Part shown: piece by piece, positions 1 to 8,631 of the stretch
Position numbering within the stretch: position 1 is the stretch's first letter
How the letters are laid out: every line of letters begins with the position of its first letter
Notes under the pieces: generated by a model
Told to the model about the DNA's origin: nothing
The model's input: the letters and a program-made list of their open reading frames with translations, nothing else
Database searches by the model: none
Position numbers and translations under genes: made by a program
Source of the DNA: Pseudomonas sp. BN411
GTDB taxonomy: Bacteria; Pseudomonadota; Gammaproteobacteria; Pseudomonadales; Pseudomonadaceae
Assembly: GCF_029871235.1 (NCBI RefSeq)
Contig: NZ_SSOM01000062.1
Location: forward strand, 1-36,040
Direction: 5' to 3'
DNA length: 36,040 nucleotides

Positions 1-515
1 GCGGCCATCAGCAGCGGGAAGTTCCACGGGATGATCTGGCCGACCACGCCCAGCGGTTCGTGGATGTGGTAGGCGACGGTGTTCTCGTTGATCTCGGCGG
101 CGCCGCCTTCCTGGGCGCGGATGCAGCCGGCGAAGTAGCGGAAGTGGTCGGCGGCGAGCGGAATGTCGGCGTTCAGGGTTTCACGCACGGCCTTGCCGTT
201 GTCCCAGGTTTCGGTGACGGCCAGGACTTCCAGGTTCTGCTCGATGCGGTCGGCGATCTTCAGCAGGATCAGGGCGCGGTCCTGCACCGAGGTGCGGCCC
301 CAGGCATCGACGACGGCGTGGGCGGCGTCCAGGGCTTTCTCAATATCTTCGGCGCCGGAACGGGGGAACTCGGCGATCACCTCGCCATTCACCGGAGAGG
401 TGTTGGTGAAGTACTGGCCACCAATCGGCGCGACGAATTCGCCGCCGATGTAGTTGCCGTAACGCGGCTTGAAGGTGACGACGGCGCCCGGAGTGCCTGG
501 TTGTGCGTAGATCAT
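1..515 (-). CDS. exaC: NAD-dependent aldehyde dehydrogenase, N-terminal part (truncated by window edge)
   Basis: About 171 N-terminal residues of an aldehyde dehydrogenase (family usually about 500 aa); the rest lies beyond position 1. It would oxidise the aldehyde made by the periplasmic PQQ alcohol dehydrogenase to the acid in the cytoplasm. Visible family features are the start [10 protein letters not shown], the YIGGEFVAP strand, the [10 protein letters not shown] helix and the [11 protein letters not shown] segment of the NAD-binding region at the edge. The start ATG (513-515) has a GAGAG-type ribosome site about 9 nt upstream. In P. putida the matching gene (pedI) neighbours pedH and in P. 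aeruginosa exaC neighbours exaA; here a chemoreceptor gene lies between. The catalytic Cys and Glu are outside the window, so activity cannot be judged. Family assignment is firm; the symbol rests on context. Confidence 0.9.
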   Translation of the reverse strand, partial: MIYAQPGTPGAVVTFKPRYGNYIGGEFVAPIGGQYFTNTSPVNGEVIAEFPRSGAEDIEKALDAAHAVVDAWGRTSVQDRALILLKIADRIEQNLEVLAVTETWDNGKAVRETLNADIPLAADHFRYFAGCIRAQEGGAAEINENTVAYHIHEPLGVVGQIIPWNFPLLMA

Positions 516-631
516 GGCGTTGCTCTCTCTGGTCGGTACCTGCCCGGCTGGGCAAGCTGTGGACCGATCTTAGTCAGCCGTTGCCCAGCCCCGGTATGCG
601 CCCATGGGAGAGACGCCCTCGTCATTTGGTA

Positions 632-2215
632 TTAGTTGGCGGGCGCCGAGGCCCGCGCCAGAGCCTTCTTAGCGGGAGCCGGAACAGCCGCCTGCTCCGG
701 CCGATACCCCAGCCGCAACCCACCCCAGTGCCGGCCCTGGACGATGATCGGCACCGAGAGATCGTGCATCAGCTCGCCCGTATCGCGGGTGTAGGTCTGC
801 AGCAGCAGCGGTTGCTGGTGGCTGCCGCAGCGCAGGCCGGTGCGGTCGTTGAACATGCGTTTGCTGCGGCTGCGGGCCATGTCCTGCTCGGGGTCGCCGG
901 TGGGTGCCTGGCTGAATGCCTTGTTGTGGGTTGGCACATAGCCTTCCTGGGTGCAGGCGATGGCGAACACCAGCCCCTCGTGCTGCTTGAGCAGTGGTTC
1001 CTGGATATCCGGCAGGACCAGGTCGGTGTAGCGGTCGAAACGCGAGCTGTACTTCTGCGGGTAGGTACCCGGCACCACCTGGAAGCGGCGGTCGAAGAGG
1101 TCGTCGAGGCTGACGCGCCCTTCCCGCACATCACGCTCGAAGCGCGCGGCGATGGCACTCGCGCCATCTCGTGCCAGGTCATAAATGCGCTGGTGGTAGT
1201 CATCCAGCCCCACTTCGGCCAGGCGTTCGCTGATGGTTTCCGCCTGCCCTTCCAGCTGGCTGGCGGCTGCGGCCAGGCGGCGGGTCTGCTCATCGCTCAT
1301 GCCCAGGTCGCTGCGCATCTGCCCCACCGCCTCGAACAACCCGGTGAGCTGGTCGCGGTTGGTCCGGGCGCCACGGGCGATTTCGTCCACCTGCCCTTCC
1401 ACTGCAGCGGCCAGTCCGGCGATTTTCTCCAACTGGCGGCCGGTCAGTTCCACCTGGCCGACCCCGGCCTCCAGGTCCGTGGAGAGCTGCTGGATTTGTT
1501 CCACCACCAGTGCGGTCTGGCGCTGGATGTCGGCCACCATCTGCCCGACTTCACCCGTGGCGCTGGCCGTGCGCCCGGCCAGGCCACGCACCTCGTCCGC
1601 CACCACGGCGAAGCCACGTCCATGCTCCCCCGCCCGCGCGGCCTCGATGGCAGCATTCAACGCCAGCAGGTTGGTCTGGCTGGCGATGGACTGGATGACC
1701 TGGGCCACTTGCTGGATTTCCTCGCTGCGCTGGCTGAGGGTAGCGATCAGCTCGCGGCTGGCGCCGGCCCTGAGGCTCAGTTGCTGCATGAGCGCGATGG
1801 CCTGTTGCAGCACCTCGCGCCCTTCATCGCTGCTCTGGCGCGCGTCAAAGGCGGCCGTGAAGGCCTGCTGGCTGAGTTCGGACGTGGCGGCCTCGGTGGC
1901 GATCATCACCTCGGCGCTGCCGACGATGCGTTCGGCAGCCTGCAACTGGGACTTGAGGCGCTCGGCCAGGCGGTCCACGGACCAGGCGACCCCGGCAGCG
2001 GACAAGGCGTTATGGCTGGTACTGCGGGACAGGTCGCGGGTGAGCCGGGCCACGTCGGCGCCCTCTTCCACCGTTGTCCGCGCCTGGGGCTGCTGGCGGA
2101 ACAGCCAGGGCAGCGGCAGCAACACGAGGACGCCGAGCCAGGGCGGCAGGCCCGTAAACGCCACGCCAGCGGCGATGAGGAGGATCAAGAGGCTGTGGAT
2201 CAGGCAGTAGCGCAT
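632..2215 (-). CDS. Methyl-accepting chemotaxis protein with C-terminal Cache-like sensor region
   Basis: A 527-aa chemoreceptor. Residues 5-40 are strongly hydrophobic (one or two membrane segments). A coiled-coil signalling region follows, with the conserved hairpin tip at about 176-215 ([20 protein letters not shown], then [18 protein letters not shown]), which contacts CheA and CheW. After it, at about 335-515, is a region with YVPTHN, FNDRTGL and GGLRLGY motifs that resembles Cache-like sensor modules; this order (sensor after signalling domain) would make sensing cytoplasmic. No large periplasmic loop is visible. The ATG at 2215 has AAGGGA 8 nt upstream. It sits between aldehyde and alcohol dehydrogenase genes, so taxis to alcohols, aldehydes or their acids is a reasonable inference. 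A weak copy of the locus operator lies upstream. The ligand is unknown. Confidence 0.9.
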   Translation of the reverse strand: MRYCLIHSLLILLIAAGVAFTGLPPWLGVLVLLPLPWLFRQQPQARTTVEEGADVARLTRDLSRSTSHNALSAAGVAWSVDRLAERLKSQLQAAERIVGSAEVMIATEAATSELSQQAFTAAFDARQSSDEGREVLQQAIALMQQLSLRAGASRELIATLSQRSEEIQQVAQVIQSIASQTNLLALNAAIEAARAGEHGRGFAVVADEVRGLAGRTASATGEVGQMVADIQRQTALVVEQIQQLSTDLEAGVGQVELTGRQLEKIAGLAAAVEGQVDEIARGARTNRDQLTGLFEAVGQMRSDLGMSDEQTRRLAAAASQLEGQAETISERLAEVGLDDYHQRIYDLARDGASAIAARFERDVREGRVSLDDLFDRRFQVVPGTYPQKYSSRFDRYTDLVLPDIQEPLLKQHEGLVFAIACTQEGYVPTHNKAFSQAPTGDPEQDMARSRSKRMFNDRTGLRCGSHQQPLLLQTYTRDTGELMHDLSVPIIVQGRHWGGLRLGYRPEQAAVPAPAKKALARASAPAN

Positions 2216-2245
2216 CGCTCATCCCTTTGTTGTCTTTGTTTTCGG

Positions 2246-2290
2246 GTATTAAGCGGCGAATCGCCATCAGGCGACATGGTTCCTTGGTCG
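2246..2290 (-). promoter_or_regulatory. Candidate promoter of the chemoreceptor gene with weak operator copy
   Basis: On the minus strand TAATAC (2251-2246) resembles a -10 hexamer. A degenerate copy of the locus operator, ATGGTTCCTTGGTCG in plus orientation (2276-2290), is centred 32 bp upstream of its first base. It matches 11 of 15 positions of CTACTNCYTTGGTAN, counting the N. The spacing differs by 2 bp from the 30 bp at the strong sites, so this is tentative. Confidence 0.35.
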
Positions 2291-2310
2291 TAGAAGCATC
2301 CGCGCCTCGC

Positions 2311-2373
2311 GGTGCGCATGGCACACCCTACGACCGAGCCACGTGCCCTCCGGTAGGGTGCGCCGCGCGCACC
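2311..2373. repeat. Intergenic palindromic repeat, GTAGGGTGCGCC family
   Basis: Inverted repeat with outer arms GGTGCGC (2311-2317) and GCGCACC (2367-2373) and inner arms CACCCTAC (2324-2331) and GTAGGGTG (2353-2360). A second full copy lies at 32399-32477 and a half copy near 10505. It is probably a REP/BIME-like intergenic element in the gap between pedH and the chemoreceptor gene. Confidence 0.7.
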
Positions 2374-2384
2374 AGGCAGAATGG

Positions 2385-2417
2385 CGAAAGAAACAAGGCC
2401 CGCCGAGGCGGGCCTTG
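2385..2417 (-). terminator. Rho-independent terminator of the alcohol dehydrogenase gene
   Basis: A perfect 10-bp inverted repeat, AAGGCCCGCC (2395-2404) and GGCGGGCCTT (2407-2416), starts 8 nt after the stop codon. On the minus strand it is followed by GTTTCTTTCG, a T-rich tract, as expected for an intrinsic terminator. Confidence 0.8.
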
Positions 2418-2424
2418 CAGCGCA

Positions 2425-4209
2425 TCAGCGCTTGGCTACGGTTTCTGCCTTCGGCAGCTTGAAGGTCCAGAGCATGCCGCCCTGGTTCAGGTCCTTGATG
2501 CGCTTGGCCACTTCACCACCCCAGAGCGGTACCGCACCACCCCAGCCGGACAGCACGGAGACGTACTGCTCGCCGTCCATTTCCCAAGTGATGGGCGAGC
2601 CGATCACGCCGGAACCGGTGTTGAACTCATAGAGTTTCTTGCCGGTCTTGGCGTCGAAGGCCATCAGGAAGCCCTCGGGGTTGCCGGTGAACACCAGGTT
2701 GCCCTTGGTGGCCAGGACGCCACCCCACAGCGGCGCGTAGTTCTTGTAGCGCCAGACTTCCTTGCCGGACTTCGGATCGATGGCGCGCAGCACGCCGATG
2801 TAATCCTCGTTCAGCGGCTTGATGGTGAAGCCCGCACCCAGGTAGGCCGCGCCTTTCTTGTAGGCGATGTTCTCGTTCCACATGTCCATGCCCCACTCGT
2901 TGGAGGGCACGTAGAACAGGCCGGTGTCCTGGCTGTAGGCCATGGGCATCCAGTTCTTGCCACCGAGGAAGGACGGCGCGACGAACACCGAGCTGCCGTG
3001 CTTGCCATCGGTAGCCGGCGCGCCCGGACGCTTGGCGTCGTCGTAGATCGGACGGCCTTCCTTGTCCAGGCCCTTGGCCCAGGTCACGGTGTCGACGAAG
3101 GGGAAGCCACGGATGAACTTGCCGTTGGTGCGATCCAGTACGTAGAAGAAGCCGTTACGGTCAGCGGTGGCCGCGGCCTTCACGGTCTTGCCGCCATCCT
3201 TGTAGTCGAAGGACACCAGCTCGTTGACGCCGTCGAAGTCCCAGCCGTCGTGCGGTGTGGTCTGGAAGTGCCACTTGATGGAGCCGTCTTCCGGATTCAG
3301 CGCCAGGCGCGAGGAGGAGTAGAGGTTGTCGCCCGGACGCAGGTGGGAGTTCCACGGCGAGGGGTTGCCGGTGCCGATCAGCAGGGTGTCGGTGTCCGGG
3401 TCGTAATAGCCACCCAGCCAGGGCGCGGCGCCGCCGGTCTTCCACAGGTCGCCTGGCCAGGTCTTGCCGGCTTCGCCGCCGGAGATGCCGTTCTCGACCT
3501 TCTTGCCGTCCTTGTAGACGTAGCCCATGTGGCCTTCCACGGTCGGACGGCTCCAGAGCAGTTCGCCGTTCTTCGGGTTGTAGGCTTCGATCTTGCCGAC
3601 CACGCCGAACTCGCCACCGGCGACACCGGTGATCAGCTTGCCCTTGACCACCAGCGGTGCGGCGGAGATGGAGTAGCCAGCCTTGTAGTCGGCCACGGTC
3701 TTGCGCCAGACCACTTTGCCGGTGTCCTTGTTCAGGGCTACCAGCTTGGCGTCGAGGGTGCCGAAGATCACCAGGTCGTCGTACAGGGCCACGCCACGGT
3801 TGATCACGTCACAGCAGGGCATGATGCCGTCGGGCAGGCGGGCATCGTATTGCCAGAGCTTCTTGCCGGTGCGCGCATCAACGGCAAACACCCGCGAGTA
3901 GGAGCCGGTGACATACATCACGCCATCCTTCACCAGCGGCTGGGCCTGCTGGCCACGCTGCTTCTCGCCGCCGAAGGACAGTGCCCACACCGGGCGCAGC
4001 TGCTGCACGTTGTCGCTGTTGAGGGCTTCCAGGGTGCTGTAGCGCTGGCCTTGCAGGCCCAGGCCGTTGGTCACCACCTGGTCGGTGGATTTGGCGTCAT
4101 CGAGGATTTCCTGGTCGGTGACACCGGCCAGGGCAAGGCTGCTGGACAGCGCCATGGCGACGCACAGCAGCGTCCGGGCGAAAAGCTGGTTGGGTGTGGC
4201 GGGCTTCAT
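2425..4209 (-). CDS. pedH: PQQ-dependent alcohol dehydrogenase of the lanthanide-dependent (PedH/ExaF) type
   Basis: A 594-aa periplasmic quinoprotein that oxidises primary alcohols to aldehydes and passes electrons to cytochrome c550. The signal peptide spans residues 1-28 (cut near LALA-GV). Visible features are repeated beta-propeller W motifs, the vicinal disulfide C132-C133 ([10 protein letters not shown]), metal ligands E200 (GVAGGE) and N282 ([10 protein letters not shown]), and catalytic D324 in [11 protein letters not shown]326, two residues on, is the additional Asp that in XoxF and PedH coordinates a lanthanide; calcium enzymes have a non-acidic residue there. I checked that codon in the DNA (GAC, 3234-3232). 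The length fits the family (about 595 aa). The ATG at 4209 has GAGGT about 9 nt upstream. It is monocistronic with its own terminator. No calcium-type paralogue (pedE/exaA) is in the window. Metal preference is inferred from the motif. Confidence 0.93.
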   Translation of the reverse strand: MKPATPNQLFARTLLCVAMALSSSLALAGVTDQEILDDAKSTDQVVTNGLGLQGQRYSTLEALNSDNVQQLRPVWALSFGGEKQRGQQAQPLVKDGVMYVTGSYSRVFAVDARTGKKLWQYDARLPDGIMPCCDVINRGVALYDDLVIFGTLDAKLVALNKDTGKVVWRKTVADYKAGYSISAAPLVVKGKLITGVAGGEFGVVGKIEAYNPKNGELLWSRPTVEGHMGYVYKDGKKVENGISGGEAGKTWPGDLWKTGGAAPWLGGYYDPDTDTLLIGTGNPSPWNSHLRPGDNLYSSSRLALNPEDGSIKWHFQTTPHDGWDFDGVNELVSFDYKDGGKTVKAAATADRNGFFYVLDRTNGKFIRGFPFVDTVTWAKGLDKEGRPIYDDAKRPGAPATDGKHGSSVFVAPSFLGGKNWMPMAYSQDTGLFYVPSNEWGMDMWNENIAYKKGAAYLGAGFTIKPLNEDYIGVLRAIDPKSGKEVWRYKNYAPLWGGVLATKGNLVFTGNPEGFLMAFDAKTGKKLYEFNTGSGVIGSPITWEMDGEQYVSVLSGWGGAVPLWGGEVAKRIKDLNQGGMLWTFKLPKAETVAKR

Positions 4210-4319
4210 TAGCGGCTACCTCTGCGGGCTTGTTGTTGTGATCCGGGAAAGTTTCCCGGTCTGCCGCAAATTCTTGGTTCGCCACGTGAGGCCAACAATT
4301 GGACGCAGTGCGGATTTTC

Positions 4320-4334
4320 CTACTCCGTTGGTAG
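4320..4334. promoter_or_regulatory. Operator copy A between pedH and the AI-2E permease gene
   Basis: CTACTCCGTTGGTAG, with perfect CTAC/GTAG arms, fits CTACTNCYTTGGTAN at all but one position. It lies 111 bp upstream of the pedH start and 103 bp upstream of the permease start. No good -10 lies 30 bp away on the pedH side; on the plus side TACTTC starts 29 bp from the centre. Which gene it serves is unclear. Confidence 0.55.
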
Positions 4335-4436
4335 CAATACCGCCATTCCCCCGCATACTTCAGCTGCCGATTGTGCGGCGGCAGCTTCCACTGGCAGACT
4401 GCCGGCCCTGCTTCACACTCCAATGCCCCGGGATCT

Positions 4437-5450
4437 ATGCAAGTCTTCAGTGATCGTCAACTGCTCCTGGCCAGCTGGGCCCTCGTTCTTCTCGGCCTGC
4501 TGCTGGTACTGCCCTTCCGACTCCTGCCTTCCCTGCTGTCAGGGTTGCTGGTCTATGAACTGGTCATCACCCTGGCGCCCCGCCTGCAACCGGTGATCCC
4601 CGGCGGCCGCCGCGCCCGCTGGCTGGCCGTGGCACTGCTGGGCACGCTGGTGGTCAGCTTGCTGTCGCTGTTCTTCGTGTGGATCGCCGGGGTGGTCATG
4701 CAGGAAGTGCACAACCCCGGCCAATTGCTGGAGAAGTTCATCACCCTCACCGAACAGGCCCGGGCACAGCTGCCGGCGTCCGTCGAGAACTACCTGCCGG
4801 CCAGCGCCGACGACCTGCGCCGCGAACTCATGGACTGGCTGCGCGCCCACGTCGGTCAGCTGCAGCTGCTGGGCAAGGGGGCGGCGCATACCTTCGTGAC
4901 CATGCTGATCGGCATGATCCTCGGCGCCATCATCGCGCTGCAGCCCATCCCCAACTTCGAGACCCTGCGCCCGCTCAGCCGCGTCCTGCTGGAACGCATG
5001 GCCCTGCTGGTCACCGCCTTCCGCAATATCGTCTTCGCACAGATCAAGATTTCACTGGTCAACACCACCCTGACCGGCATTTTCCTTGTCGTGGTGCTGC
5101 CGCTGATGGACATCCACCTGCCACTGACCAAGGTCCTGATCCTGCTGACCTTCCTCCTTGGCCTGCTGCCGGTGATCGGCAACCTAATGTCCAACACCCT
5201 GATCTTCATCGCCGGTTTTTCGGTGTCCCTCTGGGTGGCGGTCGGCGCCTTGGGCTACCTGATCGCCATCCACAAGCTGGAATACTTCCTCAACGCCCGC
5301 ATCGTCGGCGGCCAGATCAGCGCCAGGGCCTGGGAACTGCTGCTGGCCATGCTAGCGTTCGAGGCGATCTTCGGCCTGCAGGGGCTGGTGGCGGCGCCGA
5401 TCTACTACGCCTACCTGAAGAGCGAGTTGAAGCACGCGGAGCTGGTGTAA
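4437..5450 (+). CDS. AI-2E family (PerM-like) membrane permease
   Basis: A 337-aa polytopic membrane protein. It has an N-terminal pair of hydrophobic helices (about 5-45), another near 60-85, a hydrophilic stretch with many charged residues (about 90-150), then a hydrophobic C-terminal half with the FLLGLLPVIGNLMSNTLIF and LVAAPIYYAYLKSELK segments typical of the AI-2E transporter family. Members are putative exporters of small molecules or Na+/H+ antiporters; the substrate cannot be told. I chose the ATG at 4437 (MQVFSDRQLL), because the upstream extension is not family-like; ribosome binding is weak. It is transcribed divergently from pedH and convergently with the metallohydrolase gene, so it looks inserted in the ped locus and may not belong to the pathway. 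Confidence 0.82.
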   Translation: MQVFSDRQLLLASWALVLLGLLLVLPFRLLPSLLSGLLVYELVITLAPRLQPVIPGGRRARWLAVALLGTLVVSLLSLFFVWIAGVVMQEVHNPGQLLEKFITLTEQARAQLPASVENYLPASADDLRRELMDWLRAHVGQLQLLGKGAAHTFVTMLIGMILGAIIALQPIPNFETLRPLSRVLLERMALLVTAFRNIVFAQIKISLVNTTLTGIFLVVVLPLMDIHLPLTKVLILLTFLLGLLPVIGNLMSNTLIFIAGFSVSLWVAVGALGYLIAIHKLEYFLNARIVGGQISARAWELLLAMLAFEAIFGLQGLVAAPIYYAYLKSELKHAELV

Positions 5451-5477
5451 GCCCAGTCCAATCTCGACCGTAGCTTT

Positions 5478-5549
5478 GTAGGATGTGGTGGAGCGGAGCG
5501 ATACCCATCAGCCGCGATCGATGGGTATCGCAAGCTCCACCCATCCTAC
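5478..5549. repeat. 72-bp intergenic palindromic repeat, GTAGGATG family
   Basis: Imperfect palindrome: the left arm GTAGGATGTGGTGGAGC and GCGATACCCATC pair with GATGGGTATCGC and GCTCCACCCATCCTAC on the right. A second full copy in the opposite orientation lies at 10292-10364 and a half copy at 9162-9213. It sits between convergent genes, and its right edge supplies the TAG stop codon of the metallohydrolase gene (5546-5548). It could act as a bidirectional terminator. Confidence 0.85.
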
Positions 5550-6481
5550 GGGGCTAGCGCATCCAACCTTTGCATCCGCGCCACCTCGAACTTCGGGTAG
5601 AGGTGGCTGACACTCCGGATCAGCTCATACCGGCTGAGCCTCACCGAGGCGAATCGATCAGGAATAGGCGACCGGATCACCTCGTTCATCTCCTCCCCCT
5701 TCCCCGCCGCCTCTTTCAGCAACCCGTCCAGCCAGCCCAGGTAGTCACGCATCTGCGCGAACGGTGCCTTGTCCTGGCTGACAGGTCCGTGGCCGGGCAC
5801 CAGGACTTTCCAGGGCTGCGCCTCCAGCGTGTCGATATCCTCCTGCCAGGCATCCAGGCCTGGGCTGTTGGGCGTGGTCAGGGCGCGTTGGTAGAACACC
5901 AGGTCGCCGGCGAACAGCACGCCGGTGCGTTCATCCAGCACCGCGAGGTCGGCGCCGGTGTGGCCGCGCAGCCCCAGCAGGCGCAGGCGATGGCCACCGA
6001 TATCGCGCTCCCCCGGCTCCAGGATTTGGCTCGGCAACACCACCTCAGTGCCACGCATCCAGTCCCCGACCAGTCGATACATGTTCTCCGCCATGGCGTT
6101 GCCCTGCTCGTCGAGCAACTTGCGGGTGCCGGCCAGCGCAGCGATAGGCACGTCGCTGAAAGCCTGATTGCCCAGCACGTGATCCGGGTGATGGTGAGTC
6201 AGCAGCACCAGGGCCACGGGCTGGTCGGTGACCGCCTTGATGGCCCGGCGCATGGCCTCGCCATAAGCCCTGGAAGGCCCCGTATCGATCACCACGACAC
6301 CCGCCTCGGTGACGATGAAGCCGGTGTTGACGATGTTGCCGCCATTGGCCTTGTCGAAATTGTCGGTGCTGCCTTCCAGCAGCCAGGTGCCCTTGGCGAT
6401 CTGCCTGGGGCTGAGTGCGTAGTCCTGCTCGGCCTGGGCGGTGATGGCGACGCAGGCCAGTATTAGGGCGATCAGGCGCAT
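5546..6481 (-). CDS. Quinoprotein-associated metallo-beta-lactamase-fold hydrolase (relay system zinc metallohydrolase 1)
   Basis: A 311-aa exported protein: signal peptide 1-17 (ALILACVAITAQA), then an MBL fold with the metal motif THHHPDH (H96, H98, D100, H101), a later LRGHTGAD histidine, FAGDLVF aspartate and VPGHGPV histidine. All zinc ligands are present. It matches the SoxH-related family that travels with PQQ dehydrogenases next to a SoxYZ-like fusion (PP_2678-like in P. putida). Its reaction is not established; hydrolysis of a thiol-linked adduct on the neighbouring carrier is an inference from SoxH. The ATG at 6481 has AAGGAGG 5 nt upstream, and the gene starts 9 bp after the carrier gene, so they form one operon. 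Its stop codon lies inside the palindromic repeat, so the last residues (ALAP) may be repeat-derived. Confidence 0.88.
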   Translation of the reverse strand: MRLIALILACVAITAQAEQDYALSPRQIAKGTWLLEGSTDNFDKANGGNIVNTGFIVTEAGVVVIDTGPSRAYGEAMRRAIKAVTDQPVALVLLTHHHPDHVLGNQAFSDVPIAALAGTRKLLDEQGNAMAENMYRLVGDWMRGTEVVLPSQILEPGERDIGGHRLRLLGLRGHTGADLAVLDERTGVLFAGDLVFYQRALTTPNSPGLDAWQEDIDTLEAQPWKVLVPGHGPVSQDKAPFAQMRDYLGWLDGLLKEAAGKGEEMNEVIRSPIPDRFASVRLSRYELIRSVSHLYPKFEVARMQRLDALAP

Positions 6482-6490
6482 GGTCCCTCC

Positions 6491-7240
6491 TTAGAAGCTG
6501 GCCTCGAATTCGTTGCCGTTGTTGTCGCGCAACCACAACCTGGCGTCCTCGTTGCCCTGCACTTCCAGGCTGATGGTGGGGTTCTCGCTCACCGCCGGGA
6601 ACAGTTCGAGGCTTGCCAGTACTTGGCCGCGGGCGTCACGCAGTTCGGCCTGGTTGAGGAAAAACTCGGGGATGCCGCCGACCAGGCCGTTGTCCATGGG
6701 GTGGTCGATGCGCATGCGCAGGCGGTTGCTGCCGCCATGGGAGAAACGGCCGCCGTGGACCTGGCCCAGGCGATCCTCCCAGCCGGCCTGGGCGCGCACC
6801 ACACTGGGTGCGGTGCAGCCGCCGCCCGCCGCATCGACGCGCGTGGAGCCGATATGCCAGAGGCCGTCACGGGTCAGCACGGCGGCGCGAATGGGCGTGG
6901 CCTGCTCGACGCGGATGCGGATGGCCAGCACCGGCGCCACGTGTTCGCCGGGCTGGAAGATGAATATCTGCGGAATCGGGTTGAGCTCGGCCCAGGCCAT
7001 GATTTTCACCACCTGCCCTGCATAGGCGCGGGCGTCCACCTGGATCGGCACCTGGCGAGAATCCTCGGCAAAGGGTGGCGCTTCCAGCACCACCTTCGGG
7101 TCGTGGACGAAGGGTTGGCCAGCAAGAATCCGCTGGTGGAAGTAGTCCCACATGACCGATTCCACCGGGTCCTGGCCAGCGCCCAGCAGCGGCGCACTGG
7201 CTCCGAGCAATCCCAACAGCAGCAACGAACGCCTGTGCAT
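6491..7240 (-). CDS. Quinoprotein dehydrogenase-associated SoxYZ-like carrier protein
   Basis: A 249-aa exported protein with signal peptide (residues 1-20, ending LLGA). The N-terminal half resembles SoxY and contains DAAGGGCTAP near the middle; its Cys matches the swinging-arm cysteine on which SoxY carries sulfur intermediates. The C-terminal half resembles SoxZ (HPMDNGL, EFFLNQAEL, PTISLEV). SoxY and SoxZ are normally separate, so this is the fused form known from PQQ-dehydrogenase clusters. The role in alcohol oxidation is unknown; it may carry a C1 or aldehyde adduct, or a redox-active thiol, processed by the adjacent metallohydrolase. The ATG at 7240 has GGAGG 6 nt upstream. It lies 13 bp after the solute-binding protein gene in the same operon. 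Confidence 0.87.
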   Translation of the reverse strand: MHRRSLLLLGLLGASAPLLGAGQDPVESVMWDYFHQRILAGQPFVHDPKVVLEAPPFAEDSRQVPIQVDARAYAGQVVKIMAWAELNPIPQIFIFQPGEHVAPVLAIRIRVEQATPIRAAVLTRDGLWHIGSTRVDAAGGGCTAPSVVRAQAGWEDRLGQVHGGRFSHGGSNRLRMRIDHPMDNGLVGGIPEFFLNQAELRDARGQVLASLELFPAVSENPTISLEVQGNEDARLWLRDNNGNEFEASF

Positions 7241-7253
7241 CCCGCACCTCCGG

Positions 7254-8132
7254 CTATTGAACGTCCTGATAGAGCCCCGGCAACTCGTAGCGCAGGCCGT
7301 AGGCGGCGTAGAGCTTTTCCATGCGGCCGTCACGCACCATGCCGTCGAGGGTTTCTTCCACGGCGTTGGCGAGTTGGCGATTGCTCTCGTGCACCGCCAT
7401 ACCGATGTCCCATTCGGGCTGGCCGAGGTTGGGGTAGGTGTTGTCGGCGTTGAGAATCTGCGGGTCGTGGGCCTGGTGCTCCAGCCAGTCCAGCTCCCCG
7501 CGCAGGGCCATCACCGCGTCCACCTCACCCTTGCGCATGCCTTCGAAGGCCGCCGCCGGCCCCGGATAGTGGTGGGTATTGCGCGACAGGCGCCCAGCGA
7601 ACACCGAGGTGAGGTAGAAGGACGGCACGCTTTCCAGTTCCACGCCGATGGGATGGAACTGGAACACCCCGATGCTCGGCACCTCGGGCAGGCGCCGACT
7701 GTCGTAGGCCACCTGCCAGCGTTCGCGCTGGTACGGACCGAACATCACCACCTGCTCGTTGGCCAACTCGCCCACGTCGTTGCGCTTCTGCGAGTAGTCG
7801 CGGTCGTAAGGCACCCGCAGCATCACATCGGCGAGCACGCCGGGACGCATGTAGTGCCCCTTCCAGATGAAGTTGCGCAGGTCATCGTCAAGCCGTTCTC
7901 CCGGCGTGACCCAGAGCAGTTCCAGCTTCAGCCCGAGCCCCTCGGCCAGGGCGTTGGCAAGGTCGATATCCACCCCGCGCGCCTTGCCGTCTTCCTTGAA
8001 GCTGTAGGGCGCGAAGTTCTCGTAGACGGCCACCCGCAGCACGCCCGAGTCGACGATGTCGTCATAGGGGCGCACCTGTGCCTGCGCCAGAGGCAGGCAC
8101 AGCAGCCAGCACAACAGAACCAGCAGGCGCAT
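7254..8132 (-). CDS. Quinoprotein dehydrogenase-associated periplasmic solute-binding protein (MoxJ-like)
   Basis: A 292-aa family-3 type solute-binding protein: signal peptide 1-18 (LCWLLCLPLAQA), then LRVAVYENFAPYSF, GVDIDLANALAEGLGLKL and GEVDAVMALRGELDW, typical of the two-lobed fold. It belongs with MoxJ-like proteins that accompany PQQ dehydrogenases. MoxJ is needed for methanol dehydrogenase maturation, so a role in assembling the dehydrogenase or handling metal or PQQ is more likely than nutrient uptake; no ABC permease is adjacent. It corresponds to PP_2676 (called pedG) in P. putida by position. I chose the ATG at 8132 (MRLLVLLCWL) because it gives a proper signal peptide; it begins 5 bp after the cytochrome stop, implying co-transcription from the cytochrome promoter. 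Confidence 0.87.
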   Translation of the reverse strand: MRLLVLLCWLLCLPLAQAQVRPYDDIVDSGVLRVAVYENFAPYSFKEDGKARGVDIDLANALAEGLGLKLELLWVTPGERLDDDLRNFIWKGHYMRPGVLADVMLRVPYDRDYSQKRNDVGELANEQVVMFGPYQRERWQVAYDSRRLPEVPSIGVFQFHPIGVELESVPSFYLTSVFAGRLSRNTHHYPGPAAAFEGMRKGEVDAVMALRGELDWLEHQAHDPQILNADNTYPNLGQPEWDIGMAVHESNRQLANAVEETLDGMVRDGRMEKLYAAYGLRYELPGLYQDVQ

Positions 8133-8137
8133 GGCGA

Positions 8138-8575
8138 TCACTCGTCCACGTGCACGCTTTCCAGGTAGGTGCGGATGGCCCAGAGCGCTTCCTGGCTCAG
8201 GTAGTCGGCCATCTTCGGCATGTACACCGCCCCGTCGCGCACCGCACCATTGATCACCCGCTCCTTGAACCACTCATCGCCGCTGGCGTCGGTTTCCAGG
8301 AAGCGCAGGTCGGGCGCGATACCACCGGACTTGGCTTCCAGGCCATGGCAGCGCGCACAGTTCTGGTTGTAGGCGGAAGAACCGATCTCAACCGCCAGGT
8401 CATGCTGGGCATAGGGCGCGCGGTAGGGGTTTTCCTCACGCCACTCCTTGCCCAACTGCTCCAGGCCTTCGGTGTTCACTGCCTGGGGCACCACGTCGCC
8501 GTGGGCCAGGACGATTCCGCTGAGGGTCAGACCGGCCAGGAATGCGAGGCCGCGCAGTGCGCTGTTCTTGTTCAT
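8138..8575 (-). CDS. exaB: Cytochrome c550, electron acceptor of the PQQ alcohol dehydrogenase
   Basis: A 145-aa exported class I cytochrome c. The signal peptide is residues 1-24 (LAGLTLSGIVLA), the heme motif CARCH is C73-C76-H77, and the axial Met is probably M119 or M122 in VYMPKMADYL. It takes electrons from the periplasmic quinoprotein and feeds the terminal oxidase. I chose the ATG at 8575 (MNKNSALRG); GAGG lies 9 nt upstream and the longer reading frame lacks cytochrome-like sequence. It is the first gene of a four-gene minus-strand operon: cytochrome, solute-binding protein, SoxYZ-like carrier, metallohydrolase. The P. aeruginosa homologue is exaB and the P. putida one pedF. Two tandem operator copies precede it. 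Confidence 0.92.
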   Translation of the reverse strand: MNKNSALRGLAFLAGLTLSGIVLAHGDVVPQAVNTEGLEQLGKEWREENPYRAPYAQHDLAVEIGSSAYNQNCARCHGLEAKSGGIAPDLRFLETDASGDEWFKERVINGAVRDGAVYMPKMADYLSQEALWAIRTYLESVHVDE

Positions 8576-8631
8576 CACGTACATCCTCATTAGCTGTGCA
8601 AGGCGGCGCCCCGGTGAGGCGCTGTGAGGAA

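Noticed and set aside
567-609. Operator upstream of exaC
   Set aside because: TAAGAT at 572-567 could be a -10, but the 15 bp centred 30 bp upstream do not resemble the consensus.
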